Notes: a model not told the origin generated them from the sequence alone. Shown: positions 43,000 to 55,380, counted from the stretch's first letter. The stretch is 64,000 bases of DNA from Mastigamoeba balamuthi (GCA_902651635.1 CACRSC010001923.1:950195-1014194), one strand, 5' to 3'. Numbers and translations: made by a program.

Positions 43000-45900
43000 T
43001 ATGGGAGGAGGGATTTTGGAGTCGTCGGACAGGTCATATCACATTCAATTTCGAGGCTGGCAGAGGGCATCGTCAGCAACGACCAGGGCAAGCTGGCCCA
43101 GCTCGAAATCAACAAGGGAGACGACACAGGGTTTCCTAGGTTGTTTGGGGACGTGTGCAGGTACTTGTTCACAGCGTTTCAGCCAGAAAGTGGGCACGGG
43201 AGGGACGAGATTATCAGGAAACTGTGGTGGGTCGAGCCAACCAGTGGACTGTTAGCATCTTCCATCACGGAGTTCAACATCAAGTTCGAGCAGTACACGG
43301 AGGTACTTGATCTGAACAACAAGCACAGCTGCAGGCTGTACTACAACAAGTTTCGAGAGGCTCTTGAGGACGAGTAGAGTGATACATCGATGACACTGCA
43401 CGGGGTGTGTGTTCTGGCCATTCGAGTAGCAAGGAGGCAGGAGGACCAGGCTATTCGCAGGAGCTCAGTGCCACTGACACCAACAAAGCCAGCGGTTGTA
43501 ACAGTCGTCAGCGAACCTCCAACGACGGAAATCGTGTTCCCAACAATGAAACCGAGAACTGGAACGAAGGTTATGTTGGGGACATATCAGGCAACGACCA
43601 GGGCATGGACAGCACCACAGGAGACGGAGGACAGAAGCCACAAGGCGCAGCCAAGGAAGCTTGTGTGCTTTGGGTGCGGTCAGGAGGGTCACATCTGGTG
43701 GGTGCCCAAGGGAACGGAATCCAACGGCCAATGGCTCCAGGAACGAGCTCAGGGGTTCAGGAAGGAAGCCTACCATCTGCCATGCGTGCAAGGGGGAGGG
43801 CCACAAGTGCAGGGACTGCCCGAAGTTCAAGACAGCGAGTCGGACGTCAGTAGCCAGTGTGCACGAGGTTTCGTCGACCAGGCCAGAGCCTAACGAGGAG
43901 GACAACGACCAGGAGAGCACAGAGGACCAGGAAATACATCGTGGAGCTGTTCACATGGTGAGTGAGCTGTGTGTTGCGTTGAGGAACACCGAAAGAACCC
44001 CGCAGCGTGAATTCGAGATGGTCGAGAAAATGCTCACAACGACAACGGCAGGCAAGGATCTCATCACCAGGATCAACGAAGGAGCAGAGGCAGTACCAGC
44101 AGGGCCAGTAGCCAAGCTCGGACGGTGTTCGAGTTGCCAGCAGAGGTCGAGGTCGAGGCTCAGCCGAGGGAGCAGACAGACGAGAGAAACGAGTGGCCAA
44201 GGGCTGTGGAACCCCAGAGGACGACCACCAACGGGAGACTGAAGCCTTGCATCGAGGTGGAAGTCGAGGGTGGTTGGGGAAGCTTGCGTGCATGTTGGAT
44301 ACGCAGGCCGATATCAGCGAGATGAATACGGTCACAGCTCAGCGTCTAGGACTCAGGATTGAGCAGGGACCTGCAGTAACATTGCTAGGGCACGATGGAT
44401 CGACTAAAACGACAGAGCAGAAGACCCACATGAAGGTACGGTTAACCAGGGACGCACCTGAACGGGAAATCTTCTTGTACGTTGTTCAGGGAGCACCAGA
44501 CCAGAGGGCGACTATGCGATCATTGGGGTCAGGGATCTTCAGGGCTACACGATCACTCTACTGGAGCCACCCCAGGTGCATTGGCACGGTATCCAAATGG
44601 AGGCATCCATCGAGGAGGACGTCGGAGGGGATAACGGGGGAGAGGCTACGGTGTATGCTGTGGGAGTCCAGTCATACGAGGTCTGTCGCGAGGTGGGATG
44701 CCCACCAGTGTTGCTAGGTATGGCACTCACGGGGGAGGAGAGGAGGGACTTCATCGAGACAGTGCTGAAGCCGTATGCATCTGTCTTCGTTTCGGTCGTC
44801 AGGAGTGAGCCTGCGGACTTTGGGGCGGAATTCGACATCAAGCTGCTTCCAGGGGCTCGCCCAGTGAAGAGCACACCGAGTATGCTGCCCAAGGAGGACA
44901 GGGACTTCGTTCACGCTGAAATCGTGAAGTACCTTGAGATACCAATCATCTCTGCTGAGACGGACTCAGAGTGGGCTTCTAGAGTGACGGTATCACACCG
45001 CACGAATGGAGACAAGCGTCTGTGCTTCAACTACATCAAGATGAATTACTGGATCAAGAAGCTCGCATACCCAAGCAAGAACATGAAGCTGCTACTGCAG
45101 GAATTCGCACACAAAATGTACTGTGGAGACGCAGACCTGAAGACAGCATACAACCAGGCAGCTGCAACGAAGAGAGCAGGGGAGATAATGGCTTTCGTCA
45201 CCGAGGAGGGTCATTTCGAGGCTCTGAGACTCATGTTCGGTGTGTCAATGGGACCTGCATGGTTCCAGAGGACAATCGATAGGTGGAGTCTACCCGCAAA
45301 GCCAATTCAGCTGTTCATCGACAATGCGTGCCATGGGGCGCAAACGTATGCAGAGTTCAAGGACGTTTGGGGCAGGTTTCTAGGGTTGTGCCAGGAGACG
45401 AATGTGGGACTCAGTGCATCCAAGTGTTTCTTCGGGGGAACGTACATGCGTTGTGTTGGTCGGGTTGTGGGACAGGAGGGACTTCAGACTGATCCAGAGA
45501 GGTTGGAGCCACTGAGGACAATGCAGGCACCACGAGACAGAATGACTCTCAGGTCGTTCTTGGGGTTGTGCCAGTGGTTCTCGGTGTTTGTTCCAGCAAT
45601 GGCGGATCAGGTAACACCCCTGTGGGACCTTACAAAGGCCAAGTCGTTTTCCTGGGAGGAGGAGCACGAGAGGGCATTCAGGAACGTCCGAGATGCAATT
45701 CTGAACGCTCCAGTTCTGTACCAGCCTGTGCCTGGAGGATTGCTGATTGTGAGAACGGACTTCTCGGCAGTGGCAATCGCAGGGGTACTACTGATGCAGG
45801 ACATGGTCAACAGGGTGTTGAGGCCAGTGGCGTTTTTCTCAAGGAAACTCACAAAGTGCGAGACCAAGTAAGTATCCAACCATTGAGGGAGAGGCGTTGG

Positions 45901-46353
45901 CAGTGGTCTGGACAACGTCACATGCGAGGCCATACATCTGCGGACCGATTCTGATCATCACGGACCATTCGAACCTCAAGTCCATGCAGAAAAGTTCGAA
46001 TGCACGGGTCCAGAGATGGGCAATCCAGCTGGGTTCATATCAATCGACTTCGCGTGTTTTTCCCTGGAAGGAAGTCAATTGATGAGCTTCGAGTGGAGGC
46101 AATGAATTTCAATGAGTACTTCATCGAGGCAGTGTTGGACCACGAGGTTGTCAAGGGCCAGACGTTCTTCTTTGTCAAGTGGGAGGGGTTTCCCCAGGGG
46201 AACTGGGATGATCCAGATTCGTGGGTGTCCTACATCAACGGCAGGTTTGCTCCCAAGCTACGCACGTACATCAAGGACAAGGGCCTGAGGATCAAGTTGA
46301 AGGACGAGATCCAGGCAGCATCGGGGCCATTTCGTGATTCCAGGCCATACTGA
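43000..46353 (+). mobile_element. Ty3/Gypsy retrotransposon fossil of the chromovirus type
   Basis: Old LTR-retrotransposon copy of the chromovirus branch. Recognisable parts in order: a gag-like region (about 43060-43375), two zinc-knuckle-like cysteine motifs (about 43660-43690 and 43770-43830), an aspartic-protease region (about 44290), reverse transcriptase and RNase H (about 44730-46040) and a chromodomain near the 3' end (about 46103-46270). I did not recognise an integrase and saw no terminal direct repeats by eye. The copy is broken, with several breaks. Protein-level similarity is still clear, which suggests a fairly young to middle-aged insertion. Confidence 0.8.
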
Positions 46354-46729
46354 GCCAGCCCTCAAGTGTTGAAGGGGGGAAGTGTAGTGCTGGCTGGCCT
46401 CAGAACGGCAAAACAGTACTATGCAAAGCCAAAGTCAGTTACATGTGAGGTGAGTGATTTGAGTGTTTGGTTTACAGAAAGGACGAATAAATTGTCAGTC
46501 CCCTTTTTTCGCCCATAGTGAGACGAGAGCTCCAAGGCCTTGTTGGAGTCTCTGCGGGCTCTTAGGGCAGGGAGGTCAAATACGCCACACATTGTGTTAA
46601 TCGTGACATGCACTGCATGCACATAAAACACATTTTACACTATATTCACATTCAGTGCATACATCACTTCAATCGTTATTCTTGCGAAAAGCCCAGCCAA
46701 CCTACTCGCCAAAAACACAGCCAACCAAC
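46354..46729. other. AT-rich spacer between two mobile elements
   Basis: No gene. It begins with GGGGGGAAGTGTAGTGCTGG just after the chromovirus fossil, which could be the start of that element's 3' end, and continues as AT-rich DNA to the next element. Confidence 0.35.
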
Positions 46730-47864
46730 ATGGCCAAGTCCCAGGACAACCCCATCATTGCTGCAAAAATAGCCAGGCAGCAGCGTCTCCTACACAAGCT
46801 GCACAAGTCCATTGCCAAAGCATGCTGGAGATACCCTGTCCAATTTCTGGAACGGGTATTTCAGCAGTACGGAGGGCCAGACACCCCCTTCAAGAAGCTG
46901 GGGGACCTGCTGGACCTGCTGCTATACTTCAAACGCCTTGGAGTGCTTTCCTCTAAGACGTCCCTGGAGGCTCCTGACCCAAGCAACTTCCGATGCATAA
47001 TGGCTCGACACTATGTCAACGAGATAGATGTCAGGCCCACTTAACAACTCAACACAATTTGTTATTCTTCTAAATGAAATCAGTATTAATTCAATAATAA
47101 ATCATTTGATAATTTTTAGGCACGCATGTACCCGTTGCCAATTTATTTAAAAACCGTGTATTTATCAATTCAATTGCTTATTAGAAATGCATCAACCTGA
47201 TATCTTATTTTCCAACAATTGCACAGAGTTCTGGAATGCCCTGACTTCTGAAGCCAACAGGCTTCCTCCACCCTGTCTCGTACGATCCACGGGTCTGTGG
47301 ATGTCAAGGCCATTGATATCTCACGGCCCAGCAAGAAGCAGGACAAGTTCGACAATGGCAAGTACAAGGGGCACGTGGTGAAGATCCAGGTGGTGGTCAA
47401 CAACCAGGGCATCCCCATGGACGTTCAAGGGTTGTACAAGGGGGTTCACCAAGACCTGAAGATCTGGCAGAGCTCAGCTCCAGGCATGGAACTGCAAGGG
47501 ATACGGCTGCTGGCAGACAATGCCTATGTCAGTGTCCCGAGCAGTGAGCTCCTGACCCCCTGCAAGTACGCTTCTCTGTTCGACTCTGTCAATGGAAGCC
47601 GAAGGACAACTGCACTCAAGTACACCAGGCTCGAACGCCAGTGGAACCATGTTCACAGGCGCTGGAGAAGCAGGGTAGAGCACTATCTGGGCTTCATGTC
47701 CTGATTCAACATCGTGGGCAAGAAGTTCAAGGGGAAGAAGGTGATGAGCAATGACCTGCTGAGGTCAGCCATCATAATCATCACGAACCTAGATGCCTGG
47801 TACCTCAGTGAGAACCCCCTGTGCCGTATTCCCAGGGAGGCCTGGTTTCCCAGACCACCCCAGT
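46730..47864 (+). mobile_element. PIF/Harbinger-like DNA transposon remnant
   Basis: The first ORF, with its Met at 46730, encodes a basic helical region of about 105 residues. After an AT-rich gap (47045-47190) the catalytic part follows: VKAIDISRPSKKQDKFDNG, KGHVVKIQVVVNNQGIP, LADNAYVSVPSSELL (second Asp block) and RRWRSRVEHYLGFM (the RxRVE glutamate block), then after a TGA at 47702 FNIVGKKFKGKK. The order and spacing fit DDE_Tnp_4/Harbinger transposases. The stop and frame breaks show that the copy is dead. It is a different family from the copy at 33.9 kb. Confidence 0.6.
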
Positions 47865-47939
47865 GAAAAAGCTGAAACAGAGGTTTGACTTAGAAGAAAT
47901 GACAGAGAGCTCTGTGGTGAATAATCACAAAATTGCACT

Positions 47940-48235
47940 AAATGCACTGAACATGTGATTGGTAGCACTACATGTGATGCATTCGATGGAAATGCAATCG
48001 CTACAAGCACATATATTTGCATTAGTAGCGATTGAAGCGAGGCATAGCGATATATAAAAAAACACATGTTGCGATTAATGCACATGTGGCACAAATAATT
48101 GATTTTATGCACTACATAACATCATGTGCAACATATGATGAAAATTTTGCACTAAAATAGCGCTATTCAGTGCTAAATCTAGTGCTGAATTTCAGCACTA
48201 CATGCACTAATGAGGTGCTTCAGTGCATAAAATGC
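47940..48235. repeat. Palindrome-rich AT block (possible MITE or element end)
   Basis: Contains CAATCGCTAC at 47995-48004 and its inverse GTAGCGATTG at 48025-48034, AATAGCGCTATT at 48156-48167, and the perfect palindrome agtgctgaatttcagcact at 48181-48199. The word GCACTA and its relatives recur throughout. Such stacked hairpins suggest a miniature inverted-repeat element or the end of the adjacent DNA transposon. Confidence 0.5.
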
Positions 48236-48429
48236 AGTGATGACCAAATGTTTAATATCTCTTGGGAGGGACCCAATTGATAGCAAATTGTATTGGACTG
48301 TGTGTACCCCCTCAGAAAACCCACTGAACGGCATGACTTAGCACTTGAATTATGGAATTCGATGCAATAACGAAAACTGAAAACAGACGGCAACAAGAAA
48401 AGTGAAGCACGGTGACTCTTTTTCCCCCC

Positions 48430-48725
48430 TTTACGATCATAGTGGAAAGAACAACACCACACAATTGCTTCAAATTTAGCAGCACCTTCAGTTTTGAAAC
48501 AGCACAGCTGCAAAAGAAGTGGGTCTGGATTCGCGACAAACACATCACACACTGGGGCAACTGCAACATGAGCTCTGACTGCGATCCCATTCCCGTGCAT
48601 GGGGAGACTGTCTACTACTGCAAGACCGATGGTCGCTGCATCACGCAGAGTGACTGTGCTTGGGCAAACCTGATCGACAACACAAACTGTGACTGTGGAC
48701 ACTACACTACCCATGACCTGGCCGA
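48430..48725 (+). pseudogene. Second copy of the small cysteine-rich gene, truncated
   Basis: WIRDKHITHWGNCN, SSDCDPIPVHGETVYYC and CAWANLIDNTNCDCGHY match the ORF at 33490 and show that the homology extends upstream of its Met. The copy stops being homologous just after CGHY. The plus-strand frame then runs on to 48786 over sequence that, on the other strand, is the end of a different gene. The second cysteine module present at 33.7 kb is missing. Confidence 0.6.
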
Positions 48726-49900
48726 TGGAGTCATCACGATCGGCCTTGCAGCAGTGCACCCAGACACTGTGGTGCCTTCCCATTGAGGGAGCAGTTCCTT
48801 GGTGTCGGGATCCATCATATCGACCTGGTAGCCCCCGTTTGAGGCGTACTTGAGGACGAACAGCGTACCTCTCTGGACAAACGGCTCCACACAAGCCCAG
48901 ATCGAGCCCTTCCACTCTCCCTTCCAGAAGCTCATGAGGCCCTGGCCACCGGCATTGACCTGAGATACTGCGACGCTCCCAGAGGCCAGAATACCGCACT
49001 AATAGGATATTCAGCAGGCCGACAGATGCTCCAGGAGATATCCGATGAACCAGCCCAGACCTCGGAGCACTGGTGACGCCATCGAGGGTCAGTTTGTCGA
49101 TGGGCCATCGTCCCCTTGCCGCCCTCGAACTTGAAGCGCAGCTGGAAGGCACTGCTGGCCAGCGGGAATGGCTCCACCAGCAGACAGCCTGAATCCCCTC
49201 CTGCCTGGAGTTCCCTAGCATGTGCGCTGGCCCCCTTGGTGCCCAGCGTCCACAACAGTGGGGTCGGGTACACTCGCTATGGCGTATGTCCCGGTGGCCG
49301 GGCTGTAGCTCGCGAGGTAGAGCGACTCCCACCCAACGTGCGATGGTGTCCAGGAGCAGTACGCCCACGAGTTGTCACGCAGGATGCACTCGACGCTGGC
49401 CCTGCCCGCGCAGTTCTCGCAGTTGAGGTTGGCGGGCCCGCGCCGTGCGCCGTGCAGTGGCTGCTGGCATACTCGTCAGAGACCTCGAAGATGTGGCCCG
49501 TATCGTGGGCGAACACCTTGCCGATGTTGTCTGGCCCCCAGTTCTGAAAGTTGGGACTCATCACGACGTAAGTACGCGGCACGTACGCATAGGCATCGCC
49601 AGCAGAAATTGGCGGGTACTTATGGAAGAAGGCCATGTAAGACCATGTGGTGCCGTTGGACTTGTGCAGGTCGGCCAGGTAGTTAGTGATCCCCTGCACG
49701 TCGCCCGAGTATCCCAGGCAGACCATGGTGGAGTCTCGCCACAGCGCCTCGCGTTCCGGCGCCAAGGGGTTGGGGGCCACGGTGATGAAGCGCCATGGTT
49801 GGCCTCTGCGGGGTGCACGCCGACGTGGACCTGCTTGTTGAAGTGGAAGAGCTCCCGGGCAAGTGCCATGGACTGCAATCGATGGACCAGCCACTCAAGT
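48726..49900 (-). pseudogene. Relic of a secreted zincin-type metallopeptidase-like gene
   Basis: Minus-strand pieces in several frames. The best one (about 49830-49440) has REALWRDSTMVCLGYSG, WSYMAFFHKYPPISAG and KVFAHDTGHIFEVSDEYAS, the last corresponding to the HExxHxFxxxDEY metal site of zincins, here with Asp for the catalytic Glu. Further pieces carry CENCAGRASVECILRDNSW, WTPSHVGW and, near 48930-48790, SFWKGEWKGSIWACVEPFV. Stops and frame changes separate them. The altered active site and the breaks suggest a dead host gene; introns could explain some of the frame changes. Confidence 0.5.
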
Positions 49901-49916
49901 GTAGAGGCACACAGAA

Positions 49917-50355
49917 ATGAATACAGTGGTGACGTTTGACCGAAAGTCTCTGGCACGTTTGCCCCGGGGGCAATCAGGTCTGTATTTCGTGGCCCGGATA
50001 TCAGCGCCCGGTGGTGACTTGGCGCTCAGGTTGGTGTCGGTAAGGCGGAGACGAAATAGCGATGAAGAAGTACTTGTTCCAATCTGGCATTTCGGCAAGT
50101 TATCCACCCAAGCAATGGAAGCAACAGCCCAAGCCAAGATGTCAAAGTATACCGTGAATCACCAACGGCAGCATCACGACCAAGACATTCTGCATGTTCC
50201 AGATGGCCTCCCTGGAGCAGCCCAACATGAAGTCCCTCACGTGGTTCTCGCAAAGCCGTGGCGCCAAAGGTCATGGGCACGTTCGAGTGGTCCGTCGACT
50301 ACCCATTTATCTGGTCGCAGACCAAGGAGATCAAGAAGGGCATCATGTTCTAAGC
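49917..50355 (+). pseudogene. Unidentified coding remnant
   Basis: Short plus-strand pieces look coding: TFCMFQMASLEQPNM, WFSQSRGAK and, after a frame change, TFEWSVDYPFIWSQTKE followed by a stop near 50354. The beta-rich pattern with repeated aromatic residues suggests part of a secreted beta-sheet protein. I do not recognise the family. Confidence 0.25.
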
Positions 50356-50459
50356 CGCCCAGACCCTCAGATATAATTGCAATTGTCATAAGAGGGAAGA
50401 ACAGGGCCTGGGGGTTCCTTTGTTGTCAGTGACACAGGGCGTGACAGATGGACCACCTC

Positions 50460-52508
50460 TCAGCCCTTGATGTTGGCGTTCCAGTCCCAGGGGCCGTCGA
50501 ACTTGACCTCTGCGGAGGACCTGAGGGACTGGTTGAGCAGGCGGTACTGGGGCCAGCTGCTCCTGGACCCGTACACGTAGGAGCTGTCCTTCCAGTCGAC
50601 ATCAAAGTGCATCACCACCGGCGTCGCGATGCCCGTGGGCGGGTAGTTGATGGTCGCCTGCATGAACGTCTCGTAGGGGTAGAAGTAGTACCCGCACTGC
50701 TTGTGGTTCCCCACCACGCTCACAGGCGTCAGCACATTCTCTAGCTCCCACCACGTCATTCTTTCCACAGGTTGGGTTCCATATCTGTGGGTTTTGGGGT
50801 TCCATCGGAACACCTGGATCACTCCAATCTCGCTGGGCTCCCTTTGGTTCCCAAACACTATTGCCTGAGGGGAAATTCCGATATTCCCCACCCTATCACG
50901 GGCGACCAGAACGTATCTGAGGTCCTCTACTGACGTGCACAATTCAGTGCCGGAGATGGCGCTCCTCTTGTTGCACTGGAGGACAGTGGCACCCTGGACC
51001 CACCTGCCTCGGACGAGCTTCTTGAGTGGCTTACCGTTGCGCGAGTCAAACGCGCAGAGGGTAGGGTCCATTCTCTTTTCCATGCAATCGAGGTCAGCAG
51101 GGACCCACGTGAGAGCGCTCTCCTCTGCGGGGCATATCATGTTCTCGTTGGCGATGCTCGTCTGTCCAGCCCAGTAGCCTGCACTATGCCCTCCAGAGTG
51201 GCCGAGGGAGTTCTTGATGATGAATCCGCCCTGGAGATAGTCAGCCGTTCCAGGGCTCCCAGTCTGCACGCGGAACTCGTCGTTCCAGCCCACAACCTGT
51301 GCGTCATGGACCCTGTCGCCGTACGGGGTCTTGTGGACCATGTAGACGCCCTGCTTGTTGATTCCGCTCTGGACGACGACCTTGCAGCAGCCGGTGCCGG
51401 TGCTGCAGGGGTTCAGGCACAAGTCGCACTCATCATATGCGTTTTTCTTGTCAGCTCGGTTCCGCTTTGGTTTTTCCTCTTGACAGGGGATCTCGTAGGT
51501 GACGTCGAGGACGCTGTTGGACCAGACGAGGCCCACCTGCTTCTCGTACAGCAGGCGCTTTATGCCGCTGATCGTGTGCGCAGTCTGCACGCCCCTGATC
51601 GCGAACTGGAGAGGGTTGTTCTCCCTCACAGTACGCTCCGCCGGGCACCCGCTTCCGTACGACCTTTGCAACACGCAGTGAGCTCGGCGTATTGTGGTCT
51701 ATCGCTGCGCACTGGGCATCGGGGCAAACGGCGTCGGGCAGCACGAAGCGCTGGAGGAACTTGACGTAGTGGAGCCACTCGGGCCTCCCGTCGGGCGTGA
51801 TGTTATGATCTCTCTCGCTCAGTGCCAGGCAGTGTGTGTCGTTGTAGTTGACGCTCTTGCAGTACTGGTCGTACCCGTACTTGTCTGCACGGGCCCACAT
51901 GAGTCAGCGGGTGTCGCTCCGAAAAACGAAAGTGCACATTTAACAGTACGAAATGCCCCGTCGAGTTTTGTTTGGGTGGGAAGGGAGAGCGAGTGGGGGT
52001 GGAGCACGCGCACAGGCCCACTCGGAGAAGGGGAGGTACTGGCTCTTGTCGAGGAACCCCTTGTCGACGCCCGTCTTGCGGTAGCTGGCCTCGAGGGCCG
52101 CCAGCGTCGAGAAGATCCAGTCGTCGTTGCTGCCCGGGCCGTGCGGGCTCTTGACGGGCGTCCTCCCCGTCTCGGGCACCAGGAACGCCGCGGGCAGCGC
52201 TGCTCCCTCGGGCAGCAGCTGGGCCCTCAAGCGCTCGTCAGTCTCGCGCGTGTCGAGGCCGCGCTGCTGTGGAGGCTGCGGCAGCAGGCAATACCAGAAT
52301 CGCGTGAGGGTCAGTCGGTAAGGACGTTGGGGTGCAGTGAAGCAGCAGAGGGGAGGAAGAGTGAAGGGAGCGTTGTCGTCACGTTGTAAGCCAGCAGCGC
52401 GAGGCTGGCAAGGGCCGAGAGGACAACGACGGCCTCGATTGCCGTGGCGGCAAGACGCAGGAGAGAGCGGTGCCTGTACCTGGGAGCGCCACCGATTGTG
52501 TCCTGCAT
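50460..52508 (-). CDS. Membrane-anchored papain-fold (C1A) pseudo-peptidase, copy B
   Basis: Paralogue of the gene at 38725-40779 with the same exon plan. Exons 1 and 2 and the following introns look identical to copy A, including the Asp in place of the catalytic Cys (GSNDDWIFS) and the N-terminal anchor. The last exon has diverged: both keep VHDAQVVGW and FIIKNSLG, but the cysteine-rich loop (ECDLCLNPCSTGTGCC, by reading in this copy) and the segment near 50790-50950 differ clearly, with codon-level changes and small length changes. Both copies keep an open frame in the last exon, so both may be expressed. Introns use GTGCGC-type donors. The C-terminal ending is the same in both. Confidence 0.7.
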
Positions 52509-52674
52509 GGGTGAGGGTTGTGGTGTGGTGTGGTTTGAACCGCTGATTTCATTTTAGCTGCCAGGAACAAATCCACTGTACATTTTACTGATACACTCTG
52601 CGCCATTCACTCAATCGGCAGCCAATCAACGCGTGGCCACCGCCGACTTCGACAACACGACCACAATACAGGGT
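51484..52674. repeat. Segmental duplication, copy 2 (partner 39755-40945)
   Basis: Direct-orientation partner of the block described at 39755. Right of 52674 the flanks are unrelated: piggyBac-like coding sequence next to copy 1, and the promoter of the LRR gene next to copy 2. Confidence 0.85.
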
Positions 52675-52935
52675 GAGAACAAACGGTTGATGGCTGGGTG
52701 TGGTGTGGCCACATGTCACCAGCAATATCAGGGCGATGGCCTGTTCCGCGTGTTTGGCTGGCCTTGACGTTCCGGAACCAAACAGAGGAATCCCACCGGC
52801 CGACACCGTTTGCCAACACGCCGAAATATCCGGGAAGTAACAGATATTGCCCTCGGGCACCGCAATTCAAATCACCCCCCAATTCAGTGAACACGCACTG
52901 GAAATCCCCGGAGTCGCCGTCTCGGCAAGGCCCCT

Positions 52936-54952
52936 ATGGCCCTCCCGCTCTGGGACCTGTGCGCCCTGGCGTGCCACGAGCACTTGGCCCGCCTCGAGCG
53001 CAGCCCCGCGTCCGACGCTGCCTGCGAGGGCACCGACGGCACGGCCCTGACGCTGCGCTCCCTGCCCGACACGGTCGCGGACCGCCTGTTCCGCACCCTC
53101 GCCTCTGCCACCCGCACGCCCTGCCTGCCGCTCCCCACGAGGGCCTCTCGCACTGACGTTCCCCTCGCCGCCCCCCCCGCAGTGGCCGGGGACGACGAGG
53201 CCCGCGTGCTGGTGCGGGCGCAGTGCACTGCACGGGCGGTGGCCGACGGCTGCCGCGGGCTCGGGGAGGAGGGCGCCTGCAGCCTCGCCAGCGCAGGGGC
53301 CGCCGGCCTGCGCGTGCTCTCCCTGGCGGGCACCAGCGCCACCTGCGCCCGCTGCCTCGCCCTCGCGGCCTCGCGGTGCCCGTCGCTCGACTGCGTCGAC
53401 CTCGCGGAGACGCCGCTGCTCGACGCCCCGCGGGCGCTGCAGGCGCTGGCGGCCCTGCGGGCGCTCGCGCACCTCTCGCTCCGCGGTGCCGACCTCGCGG
53501 GCCGCGAGGCAGCGCGGGCGCTCGCGGCGCTGCTCCGGGGCGCCGCGGGGCGCCGGCTCCAGACGCTCGACCTCGGCGCCACCCGCGCGCCCGACTGGGC
53601 CGTCGCGGACCCGCTCGCGAGGGCCGCGGACGCGGGGCCGATGGCGCTGCGGGCCGTGTCGCTCGAGGGCACGCGCGTCAGCGAGCGCGGGAGCTGCACG
53701 GTGCTCGCGGCCTGCGCGCGGAGCCTGAGGACCGCGCGGCTGGGCTGCGAGGGCGGCGCGGAGCTGCTGGGCGCGGCGCTGCCCGCGGGCCTCACGGAGC
53801 TCGAGGTCGAGCGGGCGGCCGACGACTTTGTCGAGCGCGTCGCGCGCGCGTGCCCGGCGCTCGAGGAGCTCTCGGTGCTCGTCGGCAGGGACCTCGCGGG
53901 CTCCTCGCTGGCGCTGCTCCCGCGCTGCTGCCCACGTCTCGCGCGCCTCCGCCTGCAGCGCGCCACCGCGCTGCTCGACGCGCACCTCGCAGAGTTCGCG
54001 CGGGCCTGCGTAGAGGCCAGGGCGTCGCCCTCGTCGCCGTCGTCGCCCCCGTTCGCGGGGCTCGCGGAGCTGACGCTGACTGGGTGCCCGCTGCCGCTCA
54101 GCGGGACGTTCGCGGCGGTCGTCGAGGCGGCGGGCGGCCCGCAGCTCGAGAAGCTGGACCTCTCGGGGTCGTACAAGCTCGCGGACGAGGTGCTCGTGGC
54201 CGCCGGGCGCACGTGCCCCGGGCTGCGCTCGGTCGACTTCACGATCTGCCTCGGCGTAGGCGACACAGGCGTCGAGGCGCTGGCGCGCGGCTGCCCGCTG
54301 CTTGAGGACGTCGAGCTGTGCAACTGCCTGCGCGTCACCGACGAGGGCTTCGCGGTGCTGGCCGCGTCGTGCCCGCGCATCCGCAGGATCTCGTCGTACG
54401 GCCTCAAAGCGCTCACGGACGCCTCGTGCGCAGCCCTGGGCTCCTCGCTGCGGGGCATAGAGGTGCTCGACCTCAGCAGCTGCAGCCTGCTCACCGACGC
54501 TGGTATCGTCGCCGTGCGTACTCGCGCCCCTGCAGCACTATGGCGGGCACTTTGGGGGGCACGCGCGGCCGACTGAGCTCCTCAACGCTGCGCAGCTGGC
54601 CAACGGGTGCCACGCGCTGCAGAGACTGTCGCTGCTGGGCTGCTTCGAGATCACGGACGTGGGCGTCGCGGCACTGGCGAGGGGGTGCAGGGGGCTGCGG
54701 CACGTGGCGCTGAGCGGGTGCCCGCTGGTAGGTGATGCGGCTGTCAGGGCGCTCGCGAGGCACTGCGTGGCGATGCAGTCGATCAGCCTCGTTGGCTGCG
54801 ACAACGTCGGTGCGTACGCCGTCGAGGGCTTCGTCGCAGCACACGCTCGGACGCTGCGCAAGGTGCGGCTCTCGTGTACCAGCTCCGTCAGCATCGACAT
54901 CACGCAGAAGCTGGAGCGTCTCTTCCCCAACGTCGAGATCATAACCAACTAG
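52936..54952 (+). CDS. Leucine-rich-repeat protein, AMN1/FBXL-like
   Basis: Exons are 52936-54513 and 54596-54952; the junction VGxIVAL keeps the frame with donor GTGCGT and acceptor GCGCAG. The stretch 53110-53182 is probably another intron, since CCCCCCCGCAG precedes VAGDDEARVL, but the frame is open through it. The N-terminus MALPLWDLCALACHEHLARL followed by LRSLPDTVADRLFRTL resembles the short helical lead of LRR substrate-receptor proteins; a true F-box is not clear. About 15 cysteine-containing LRRs follow, with the typical CPxLxxLxLxxC and LTDxG pattern (for example VELCNCLRVTDEGF, LDLSSCSLLTDAGI, LSLLGCFEITDVGV). It is probably a protein-binding scaffold and may act in ubiquitin ligation. 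Very high third-position GC. Confidence 0.75.
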
Positions 54953-55380
54953 GTACCACAACGCTAGCGAACTGAACAAATTACTTTGCAGCCAACAATG
55001 CCATTTCACCATTTTCGTTTGTAATAGAATCCAAAATACCATTGAATTGCAAATTCATACATTATGCCATGTGTTGGTGTTAGTTATTAAGAAATTTCAC
55101 TGAATTTAAATCCTGCTTTTGCTATCGCAGCAGGAGTAACAATATCTGTGCACAGCGGATCGCTTTTGGGTTTTTCTGTTCTTGGGGCTGGCGCGCTTTT
55201 GGGAGGGTGAAGTGGGCGATTTGATTGTCTGGGCGGGCCCCCTCCAGCCAGCCACCAATTGCCCCCGTCGTTCTTGCGCCTCGCCTCTTCCCTCTTGCAC
55301 ACGTGTGCACACGTGTCGCTCACGCCTGCTGCCTGCCTGCTGCCACGGCCCCCGCGGTGCTTGCGCAGACATTTTCTTGT
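54953..55380. other. AT-rich spacer turning GC-rich, no gene seen
   Basis: The first 180 bases are AT-rich and probably hold the 3' end of the LRR transcript. The rest ends in a pyrimidine-rich CTTGCGCAG at about 55362-55370 that could be a splice acceptor for the ORF that follows. Confidence 0.4.
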
